From Bacteroidales bacterium UBA1197 (GTDB taxonomy: Bacteria > Bacteroidota > Bacteroidia > Bacteroidales > UBA932): a DNA stretch of 5,663 bases. The stretch is taken from contig DBYB01000054.1 of assembly GCA_002309995.1 (NCBI GenBank), positions 20,091-25,753 of the forward strand. Reading direction: 5' to 3'. The notes under the pieces are model-generated. The model had not been told where the DNA came from. It saw only the letters and a program-made list of their open reading frames with translations, and made no database searches. Positions 1-4,288 of this stretch are shown one piece after another; position 1 is the first letter of the stretch; each line of letters opens with the position of its first letter. Both the position numbers and the translations under genes were made by a program.

Positions 1-105
1 TGCCGCAACTGCGGACACATCGTGGTCGGCACCAAGGCCCCCGAAATCTGCCCCGCCTGCGCACATCCGAAGGCATTCTTCGAGATCACCGCAGAGAACT
101 ATTAA
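1..105 (+). CDS. rbr: Rubrerythrin, C-terminal fragment (5' end outside window)
   Basis: The frame opens at base 1 and ends with TAA at 103-105, giving the last 34 residues of a protein. It shows the rubredoxin-like iron site of rubrerythrins: CRNCGH near the start and CPACAHPKAFF about 13 residues later, four cysteines in two CxxC pairs that would bind one Fe(SCys)4 centre. The ending AENY is typical of the family. Rubrerythrin is a cytoplasmic peroxidase of anaerobes; its di-iron four-helix domain would lie upstream of the window. The gene is followed at once by a hairpin terminator and faces a convergent membrane-protein gene, so it is not part of the thiamine locus. The family call is firm; the symbol is less so because only the tail is visible. 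Confidence 0.88.
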   Translation, partial: CRNCGHIVVGTKAPEICPACAHPKAFFEITAENY

Positions 106-124
106 CAGTCTGTTTATGATGTAA

Positions 125-157
125 AAAACGACCTGATGGATTGCATCAGGTCGTTTT
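125..157. terminator. Hairpin terminator between convergent genes
   Basis: CGACCTGATG (129-138) pairs perfectly with CATCAGGTCG (144-153) around a 5-base loop. The stem is extended by AAAA (125-128) against TTTT (154-157), followed by CTTTATAT. A T-run follows the stem on + and an A/T pair lies at its other foot, so it can end transcription from both sides: the rubrerythrin gene on + and the membrane-protein gene that stops at 179 on -. Confidence 0.9.
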
Positions 158-178
158 CTTTATATAGCTGATTGTCAA

Positions 179-964
179 CTATTCAGCGGGTGCCTCGGGA
201 GCCTCGGGCTCGGCGGGTGCTGCAGGGGCTTCGGGGGCCGGGGCGGCGGGTGCCTCAGGTGCTTCGGGAGCGGGTGCGGCGGGTGCTTCGGGAGCGGGTG
301 CCGGGGCGGGCTCGGCCTTGCAGCCGCAGGCGCCAATCTTGTCGGCGAAGATCTCATCGGCCTTGTCGGCGAAGTGCTTGTACATCACGCCCTCGATGGC
401 GACCAGAGCGGCAAACATCAGCAGGTAAACGGCAACGCCAATGATGGCGAACAGCCAGCCGATGTACTTGATGCCGGCCATACCGAAGAAGATACCTGCC
501 ACGAGACCGAATACCAGATAAGTGACAATGATGATCCAGAAGATCGTCCACTTCTCGCCCTCAGTAGCTTTCCAGCTGACTTTCAAGCACTTGGTAGGAG
601 AGAGCCCCTTATCCAGGAAGAAGTACATAGCGAACATCCAGGCGATGGAGGCAACGATGGCGGGGATGAACATAAACACGGCGGCTGCGGTGATACCCAT
701 ACTCATAAGTCCCATAAGGATGAAGAAATCACCAAGGTTCTTGCGGTTCTCAGCCTTGAAAATGTCGAGGGGATTGATGACCTCGCCGCGGCCGATCTTG
801 ATGATGGCCTTGTATAGACCAATGGTAGTGCCTACGTTCAGATAGGGAATCCAAATGGTGATTGCGTAGAGGATAACCATTCCAAGAAGGGAGGGGATGT
901 TCTTCAGACCATAGAGGATACCTTCCTTGATGGTCGGGATGATTTGAAGCTTTTGAGTTGCCAT
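179..964 (-). CDS. Polytopic membrane protein with Ala/Pro/Glu-rich tail, function unknown
   Basis: 261 residues, ATG at 964, TAG at 179-181. Residues 24-50, 79-117, 139-161 and 166-192 are strongly hydrophobic, giving about four to six membrane helices. Between the first two lies a polar loop (GLYKAIIKIGRGEVINPLDIFK) of a kind seen in small integral membrane families such as DUF975/DUF4013; that resemblance is an impression from memory. After an amphipathic stretch (KHFADKADEIFADK) comes ACGCKAEP with two cysteines, then a tail at 217-261 built almost only of Ala, Pro and Glu in short reiterations (APAPEAP, APAAPAPEAP). Such tails are usually extended, disordered and exposed to solvent. No Shine-Dalgarno sequence is seen before the start; the leader is AT-rich, as is common in Bacteroidota. 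No catalytic motif is visible and the role is unknown. It shares the 965-1063 interval with the divergent tenA. Confidence 0.8.
   Translation of the reverse strand: MATQKLQIIPTIKEGILYGLKNIPSLLGMVILYAITIWIPYLNVGTTIGLYKAIIKIGRGEVINPLDIFKAENRKNLGDFFILMGLMSMGITAAAVFMFIPAIVASIAWMFAMYFFLDKGLSPTKCLKVSWKATEGEKWTIFWIIIVTYLVFGLVAGIFFGMAGIKYIGWLFAIIGVAVYLLMFAALVAIEGVMYKHFADKADEIFADKIGACGCKAEPAPAPAPEAPAAPAPEAPEAPAAPAPEAPAAPAEPEAPEAPAE
182..318. repeat. GC-rich coding repeat for the Ala/Pro/Glu tail
   Basis: On + the stretch is a patchwork of GCGGGTGC, TTCGGGAGC and CCTCGGG words repeating at 12-30 base spacing; on - they read as alternating Ala, Pro and Glu codons. Copies vary mostly at third codon positions. 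Slippage or recombination here would change tail length in whole codons. Confidence 0.6.
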
Positions 965-1063
965 AATGTTATGATTTTAAGGTTGAATTGCGCACCAAAA
1001 CTCTGCTAATTTACGATTTTTTCTAAAAAAATTGTCAAATTTGTAGTGAAAAATTATTTTGTT

Positions 1064-1729
1064 ATGGCAGAATCATCATCCTCCTGGACCCGGGAAGCCT
1101 GGGCTGCAGCCCTCCCGGTTTACAACGACATCATAGAGCATCCGTTCATCAAGGAACTGGCGGCAGGCACCCTCGACCCCGCCCGTTTCGACCGCTACCT
1201 CGCTCAGGACGAGGTCTATATCGGCAACTACGGCCGGCAGATGTTCGAACTCGCAGAGTTGATCGACGACCCCTCGGCGCACGAAATGTTCGTGGCTTTC
1301 GCCCGCGAAGGGCTCGAAGGCGAGAAAGCTATGCACGACCTGCTGATAGAGCGCTTTGGCATTGATACTCAGGTACTTCCCTCCCCTATCACCGCCGACT
1401 ACAACGCCCACTCCCAGGCCGCCATCGGCACCGGCTCCAAGGAAATCGGCCTGGCCGCCCTACTCCCCTGTATGTGGGTTTACAACGAGGTCGGCCAGCA
1501 CATCCTCAAGATTGCGTCCGTCGAGGGAAATCCCTACCGCGAGTGGATCCAGGAATACGGCAACGAGGCCTTCACCGAGGGCGTCAACGCAGTGCTTCAG
1601 CTGGCCGATACGTACGCCGCCGCTGCTTCTCCGGAGGTCCGCGCCCGTATGACAGCAGAATTCGTCGCCGCCACCCGCTTCGAGTACTGGTTCTGGGACT
1701 ACGGCTACTGCGGAGAGGACAGGAGGTAG
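1064..1729 (+). CDS. tenA: TenA-family aminopyrimidine aminohydrolase / thiaminase II
   Basis: 221 residues from ATG 1064. An in-frame GTG at 1046 would add six residues, but the ATG gives MAESSSSW and the usual family length. Cytoplasmic TenA enzymes hydrolyse aminomethylpyrimidine from degraded thiamine to hydroxymethylpyrimidine (and thiamine itself, slowly), feeding ThiD. Every active-site position known from Bacillus subtilis TenA has a counterpart, counted from ATG 1064: Asp49 and Tyr52 in QDEVYIGNY, Tyr113 in TADYN, nucleophile Cys136 and Tyr140 in PCMWVYNEVG, Tyr165 in EYGNEAF and Glu207 in FEYWFWDYG. With its cysteine it belongs to the TenA_C class and should be active. It converges on thiE across the 18-bp array and is followed by its own terminator. 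The AT-rich leader has no Shine-Dalgarno sequence; CAAATTTG at 1036-1043 is one base off the Bacteroidota -7 consensus TAnnTTTG, which is weak evidence of a promoter. Confidence 0.93.
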   Translation: MAESSSSWTREAWAAALPVYNDIIEHPFIKELAAGTLDPARFDRYLAQDEVYIGNYGRQMFELAELIDDPSAHEMFVAFAREGLEGEKAMHDLLIERFGIDTQVLPSPITADYNAHSQAAIGTGSKEIGLAALLPCMWVYNEVGQHILKIASVEGNPYREWIQEYGNEAFTEGVNAVLQLADTYAAAASPEVRARMTAEFVAATRFEYWFWDYGYCGEDRR

Positions 1730-1745
1730 ACCTTCTGTTTGACCG

Positions 1746-1776
1746 AGGGGCGTCCACTTCTGACGCCCCTTTTTTT
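1746..1776 (+). terminator. Rho-independent terminator of tenA
   Basis: AGGGGCGTC (1746-1754) pairs perfectly with GACGCCCCT (1762-1770) around a 7-base loop. The T-run from 1770 to 1776 follows directly, 17 bases after the tenA stop. The T-run also forms part of the last, most diverged unit of the 18-bp array, so array and terminator overlap. Read from the other strand there is no T-run after the stem, so it serves tenA only. Confidence 0.9.
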
Positions 1777-2121
1777 CTTAGGGTTCCCTATTTTTCTCAG
1801 GTTCCCCTTTTTTCTTCGTCTTACCTATTTTTCTCCGGTTTCCCTGATTTCTCCGAGGTCTCCCTTTTTCTCCGAGGTCCTATATTTCTCTCAGGGTCCT
1901 CTTTTTTTCTCCGAGTTCCTATTTATCTCCGAGTTCCTATTTATCTCCGAGTTCCCCTATTTCTCTCCGGGCCCTCTTTATTTTTCTCCGGGCGCCTATT
2001 TTTTCAGGCTCCTTTTTTTCTAAGGGTCCTCTTTTTTCTCCGAGTTCTCCCTTTTTCTCCGAGTTCCTATATTTCTCCGAGCTCCTATTTTTCTCTGGGC
2101 CGTCTATTTTTCTCCGAGTTC
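1769..2121. repeat. Tandem array of 19 degenerate ~18-bp units, first unit = 3' end of thiE
   Basis: Read on -, the consensus unit is GAACTCGGAGAAAAATAG. From 2121 downward the stretch divides without gaps into 19 units of 18, 19, 18, 18, 19, 18, 16, 19, 20, 20, 18, 18, 21, 18, 18, 19, 18, 19 and 19 bases (353 in all). Most keep the CGGAGA-A4 core; units 10-12 are nearly identical and units at the tenA side are most worn. Unit 1 is codons Glu-Leu-Gly-Glu-Lys-stop of thiE. Unit lengths are not all multiples of three, so the long hydrophobic frames that can be read through it on + are not credible genes. In thiE mRNA the array would be a purine-rich 3' tail. Function unknown. Confidence 0.9.
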
Positions 2122-2736
2122 GAGTGCCGCCAGATACGGGCTCGGCGCGCTGCAAATTGCACTGACCACGGCTATTCCGTTCACCCCGGTTTTCAGGGCT
2201 TCCGGAGCCGTCGCGGCGTTCATTCCACCAATCGCCACGGTGGGGTGAACCGATAGTTTTACGGCCTCTCTCAGCCCCTCCAAACCGAACGGCGGAGCGG
2301 TGTCCGTCTTGGTCGTTGTAGAATAAACAGGCGATATCCCTATATAGTCGACATCCAGACTGTTAGCCTCCTTTACCTGCAGCATATTTTCAACACTCAG
2401 GCCGATGATTTTTTCCGGCCCCAGCAGCCGCCGCGCGATCTCGTACGGCATATCGGACTGCCCTATGTGAACCCCGTCGGCATCCACCGCCAGCGCCACA
2501 TCACTCCGGTCGTTTATTATCAGCGGCACCCCCGCCTCGCGCAGCACCGGCTGCAGCCTCCGCGCGAGCTCCACGAACTCCCGCGTATCACTATCCTTCT
2601 CCCTCAGCTGCACCATCGTCACCCCTCCTCTCACAGCCTCTTCCACCACCCACTCCAACTCTCTCCCCATCGACAGCGCCCTGTCCGTAACCAAATACAA
2701 CCTCAGCGTTTTCCTTAAATCTTTCATTTCCATCAT
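2104..2736 (-). CDS. thiE: Thiamine phosphate synthase
   Basis: 210 residues, the usual length. ThiE condenses HMP diphosphate with hydroxyethylthiazole phosphate to thiamine phosphate in the cytoplasm. Family landmarks appear in order on a TIM barrel: YLVTDRAL (14-21), VTMVQLREKD (39-48, diphosphate-binding Gln, Arg and Lys), IINDRSDVALAV (74-84, with the Mg-region Asn-Asp), GVHIGQSDMP (88-97), GLSVEN (112-117), ISPVYSTTTKTD (134-145), VAIGGM (167-172) and VVSAI (190-194). Starts are possible at 2736, 2733 and 2727; AGGAG at 2746-2750 lies 9 bases before ATG 2736 and favours it. Two oddities stand out. The ribosome binding site, start and first ~12 codons lie inside copy 1 of the 113-bp module, and the last six codons (with stop) are unit 1 of the 18-bp array. 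It is last in the minus-strand thi run, 355 bp after thiM. Confidence 0.95.
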   Translation of the reverse strand: MMEMKDLRKTLRLYLVTDRALSMGRELEWVVEEAVRGGVTMVQLREKDSDTREFVELARRLQPVLREAGVPLIINDRSDVALAVDADGVHIGQSDMPYEIARRLLGPEKIIGLSVENMLQVKEANSLDVDYIGISPVYSTTTKTDTAPPFGLEGLREAVKLSVHPTVAIGGMNAATAPEALKTGVNGIAVVSAICSAPSPYLAALELGEK

Positions 2737-2814
2737 CTTACAAATCTCCTATGCGCATTTTGACGCACAGGACATACAGTTCTCCTTGATTCTCACCACC
2801 TTACCAAAAACGCC
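2701..2814 (-). repeat. 113-bp module, copy 1 (spans thiE start)
   Basis: Gene-sense order: GGCGTTTTTGGTAAG, a TGAGAATCA word, an AACTGT word, a hairpin, the thiE start with Asp-Leu-Arg-Lys-Thr codons, then AAAACGCTGAGG. It is 114 bp, exactly the length of copy 2, whose matching ends lie 137 bp further on. Its 3' half is coding sequence of thiE. The outer inverted arms keep only the GCGTTTT/AAAACGC core. Confidence 0.8.
2745..2774 (-). promoter_or_regulatory. Hairpin holding the thiE ribosome binding site
   Basis: In thiE-sense RNA, UCCUGUGCG (from 2772 to 2764) pairs with CGCAUAGGA (2755 to 2747), nine pairs including one G-U, around an 8-base loop. The 3' arm contains most of AGGAG (2750-2746), the only Shine-Dalgarno match before thiE, 9 bases from ATG 2736. 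When folded, the hairpin would hide the site. Whether folding is regulated is not shown by the sequence. Confidence 0.5.
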
Positions 2815-2864
2815 ACCACAACCGTCACCAACCCCAGCCTCAGCGTTTTTCGTAAGTCATTCAT
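2793..2864 (-). CDS. Possible 23-residue leader peptide upstream of thiE
   Basis: ATG at 2864, TGA at 2793-2795. The start is preceded by AAGGAGGTGAAA, the strongest Shine-Dalgarno sequence in the window, at ideal spacing. The peptide begins MNDLRKTLRLGLVT, close to the ThiE N-terminus MKDLRKTLRLYLVT, then becomes hydrophobic (VVVAFLV) and ends RW. A basic head and hydrophobic end resemble a short membrane-inserting peptide or the stub of a signal sequence. It ends 56 bases before thiE, and its 3' part already runs into module copy 1. It may be a translated leader, a duplicated thiE start that has lost its gene, or chance. Evidence for expression is limited to the start signals. Confidence 0.35.
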   Translation of the reverse strand: MNDLRKTLRLGLVTVVVAFLVRW

Positions 2865-2951
2865 TTTCACCTCCTTCCAAATCTCCTATACGCATTTTGG
2901 AGCACAGGAGATACAGTTATTACTGATTCTCAGCGTCTTACCAAAAACGCC
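2838..2951 (-). repeat. 113-bp module, copy 2
   Basis: 114 bp bounded by an almost perfect inverted repeat, GCGTTTTTCGTAAG (2843-2856) against CTTACCAAAAACGC (2937-2950), one mismatch. Inside is the hairpin TCTCCTATACG (2882-2892) with AGCACAGGAGA (2901-2911). The module carries the start of the 23-residue reading frame. Together with copy 1 it forms a tandem pair at 137-bp spacing. On the other side it adjoins the 130-bp GC-rich block. Confidence 0.85.
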
Positions 2952-3081
2952 CCGCCGACCATTCCGGTCTGCCGCTAGTCCGTCGGCAATCAAACCCGCC
3001 AGCCTACCTACTACCATCTTCCCCCACCGAACCTCCTGCGTTCCTTTCTGCCTTGCCGCCCGCGAGCCTGCGAGCGCGCGC
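2952..3081. repeat. 130-bp GC-rich block, copy 1 (downstream of thiM)
   Basis: Matches 4026-4155 at 124 of 130 positions without a gap. It begins directly at the edge of module copy 2 (AAAAACGCC then CCGCCGACC) and ends ten bases short of the thiM stop. With the 2737-2951 modules it accounts for nearly all of the 355-bp gap between thiM and thiE. It contains no complete gene; on - it reads open as a Gly/Ala/Arg-rich frame ending at a stop in module copy 2. Confidence 0.9.
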
Positions 3082-3091
3082 CGCTTCCCCG

Positions 3092-3823
3092 TTACTTCAG
3101 GAGGAAGAGTTCATCTATAAAGTTGGCGGCGAGGGAGCCGGTGCCACGGGAGCGGGAGGCGGCGGCCTGTCCGGCGGTTCCCATTGCGTCCATAGCGTGA
3201 ACGGCGGCCTCGAAGGGCGGCATCACGGCGGCGAACGCGGCGCAAACCGCCGAGGCACAGCACCCCATCGTCGTGACGCGTGCCATCAGGGGCGATCCCT
3301 TGGAGCACTCCGCCTCGTGCGAGCCGTCGGTGATGTAGTCCACCGCCCCGCTCACCGCGACCACGGTCCCGTGCTCCGCCGCGAATTCCCTGGCGCACGA
3401 CCGTGCCTTCTCCACCGGCTCGGCGCTGTCTACCCCACGCGTCGCGCACGCCGTCCCGTGCAGCACCATTATCTCCGACGCGTTGCAGCGAACGATTGCG
3501 GGATGATACTTGGTGATGAGTTCGACCGCCGTTTCCGTGCGCACACGGCTGGCACCCACTCCCACCGGGTCAATCACCCACGGCTTACCGTACTTCACCG
3601 CCGCCGCGGCCGCTGCGTGCATTCCCCGTATCTCGTTGTCGTCCAGGCAGCCGATGTTGATCACCAGTGAGTCGGCGATGGCAAGCAGGTCGTCCATCTC
3701 CTTGTCGTAGAAAGACATAATCGGCGACGCGCCAATCGCCAGCAGCGCGTTCGCATTGAAGTTCATCGCCACATAATTGGTGATGTTCACCACCACCGGC
3801 GGTTTCATACTGAATATTTCCAT
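3092..3823 (-). CDS. thiM: Hydroxyethylthiazole kinase
   Basis: 243 residues, ATG 3823, TAA 3092-3094; an in-frame TAG four codons upstream makes this the first possible ATG. ThiM uses ATP to phosphorylate the thiazole alcohol, a salvage step supplying ThiE. Ribokinase-like landmarks: VNITNYVAMNFNANALLAIGASP (12-34), VIDPVGVGASR (83-93), the segment RCNASEI (112-118), VVAVSGAVDYITDG (154-167), VTTMGCCASA (183-192) with the conserved MGC near the phosphate site, and the closing GTGSLAANFIDELF (227-240). It is about 20 residues shorter than Escherichia coli ThiM at the N-terminus, where the first helix is normally variable. Cys113 stands where the family usually has Gly (RGNASE). It is separated from thiD upstream and thiE downstream by repeat-filled gaps of 430 and 355 bp. 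The 80 bases before its start are AT-rich and unlike the repeats. Confidence 0.95.
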   Translation of the reverse strand: MEIFSMKPPVVVNITNYVAMNFNANALLAIGASPIMSFYDKEMDDLLAIADSLVINIGCLDDNEIRGMHAAAAAAVKYGKPWVIDPVGVGASRVRTETAVELITKYHPAIVRCNASEIMVLHGTACATRGVDSAEPVEKARSCAREFAAEHGTVVAVSGAVDYITDGSHEAECSKGSPLMARVTTMGCCASAVCAAFAAVMPPFEAAVHAMDAMGTAGQAAASRSRGTGSLAANFIDELFLLK

Positions 3824-3839
3824 AAATCTTATCTAGTTT

Positions 3840-3893
3840 TGAAATAATTTTACCGATGTTTCTTAATATCTACAGTCCTGAAATAATTTTACC
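3840..3893 (-). repeat. Direct repeat pair in the thiM leader
   Basis: TGAAATAATTTTACC occurs at 3840-3854 and again at 3879-3893, 15 of 15 identical and 39 bases apart, just upstream of the thiM start. In thiM sense it reads GGTAAAATTATTTCA. The two copies lie in the only AT-rich, non-module part of the gap. They could be paired protein-binding sites or a trace of local duplication; no clear -7 promoter element was found beside them. Confidence 0.6.
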
Positions 3894-3912
3894 AAAATCG
3901 AACCATATCCCG

Positions 3913-4025
3913 CTCGTGCGTTTTCCGTAAGTCGTTAGCTCTCAGTCACATCCGTATCTCCTGTGCGAATTTGACGCATAGGAGACACAGTTATTGTTGA
4001 TTATCAGCAGCTTAGCAAAAACGCC
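3913..4025 (-). repeat. 113-bp module, copy 3 (upstream of thiM)
   Basis: The edges are GCGTTTTCCGTAAG (3918-3931) and CTTAGCAAAAACGCC (4011-4025). The hairpin TCTCCTGTGCG (3957-3967) with CGCATAGGAGA (3975-3985) has ten Watson-Crick pairs plus one wobble on + around a 7-base loop. In gene sense the Asp-Leu-Arg-Lys-Thr codons are kept, but the ATG after the hairpin is followed at once by TGA and no start lies in the right frame, so this copy is the most decayed at the translation start. Confidence 0.8.
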
Positions 4026-4155
4026 CCGCCGACCCTCCCAGTCTGCCGCTAGTCCGTCGGCAATCAACCCCGCCAGTCTACCTACTACCATCTTCCCCCA
4101 CCGAACCTCCTGCGTTCCTTTCTGCCTTGCCGCCCGCGAGCCTGCAAGCGCGCGC
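4026..4155. repeat. 130-bp GC-rich block, copy 2 (between thiD and thiM)
   Basis: Same block as 2952-3081 (six differences, no gaps), again joined directly to a module edge. Here it lies between module copies 3 and 4. On - it is part of an open frame of 78 codons (ATG 4178 to a stop at 3942) whose beginning, LGLVTGERALAG, recalls the ThiE start RLYLVTDRALSMG. The frame is Ala/Arg/Gly-rich, has no recognised domain, and runs on into the module hairpin, so it is not called as a gene. Confidence 0.88.
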
Positions 4156-4162
4156 TCACCTG

Positions 4163-4207
4163 TCACCAACCCCAGCATCCCGTTTTTCGTATATCGTTAA
4201 TTTTCAT
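4163..4207 (-). CDS. 14-codon reading frame in module copy 4, probably vestigial
   Basis: ATG 4207, TGA 4163-4165; the peptide is MKINDIRKTGCWGW. It occupies the same place in the module as the thiE start (copy 1) and the 23-residue frame (copy 2), sharing (N)D-L/I-RKT. An AGGAG stands 12 bases before the ATG, far for efficient use. After RKT the frame is shifted relative to copy 2, after which the other frame continues as LGLVTGERALAG. I read it as a frameshifted relic, not an expressed gene. Confidence 0.2.
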   Translation of the reverse strand: MKINDIRKTGCWGW

Positions 4208-4288
4208 CTTCTTACAAATCTCCTGTGCGATTTTTGGCGCATAGGAGACACAGTTATTGTTGATTATCAAGGGGTTGCGAAAAACGCC
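4176..4288 (-). repeat. 113-bp module, copy 4 (spans thiD stop)
   Basis: The edges are CCGTTTTTCG (4180-4189) and CGAAAAACGCC (4278-4288), whose cores pair over nine bases. The hairpin is TCTCCTGTGCG (4219-4229) with CGCATAGGAGA (4238-4248). Bases 4254-4288 are at the same time the last eleven codons and stop of thiD, so the module supplies the end of that protein. CACCAACCCCAGC just outside (4164-4176) is shared with the outer flank of copy 2 (2826-2838). Confidence 0.82.

Noticed and set aside
996..1003. Promoter for the membrane-protein gene (GAGTTTTG on -, one mismatch to TAnnTTTG)
   Set aside because: No TTG-type -33 element was found at the right spacing, so the match is too weak to call.
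1739..2023. Hydrophobic repeat protein (FFSEF-type units) on +
   Set aside because: It is the 18-bp array read through on +. Unit lengths are not multiples of three, there is no start signal, and it follows the tenA terminator.
1769..2121. CRISPR array
   Set aside because: Units adjoin each other without unique spacers and are degenerate; no cas genes are present.
1474..2256. 260-codon open frame on + overlapping tenA, the array and thiE
   Set aside because: It is a shadow of tenA in another frame joined to the stop-poor pyrimidine strand of the array and the antisense of thiE; no family features.
2917..2940. CTGAGAATCAG...TAATAAC on - recalls the CUGAGA and UAAUAC words of the TPP riboswitch
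   Set aside because: The conserved stems and the GAACCUGAUC and GGAGGGA blocks are missing, the word recurs in every module, and it forms only a 4-pair mini-hairpin. No thi box was found in any leader in the window; one may lie upstream of thiL outside it.
2843..2950. Insertion sequence or complete transposon
   Set aside because: There are inverted ends but no transposase and no clear target-site duplication; at most a MITE-like element.
3942..4178. 78-codon frame on - between thiD and thiM
   Set aside because: It is open and partly similar to the ThiE start, but it is made wholly of the duplicated block and module copy 3, ends in hairpin sequence and has no clear ribosome binding site. Treated as repeat; the third-position pattern is noted as a finding.
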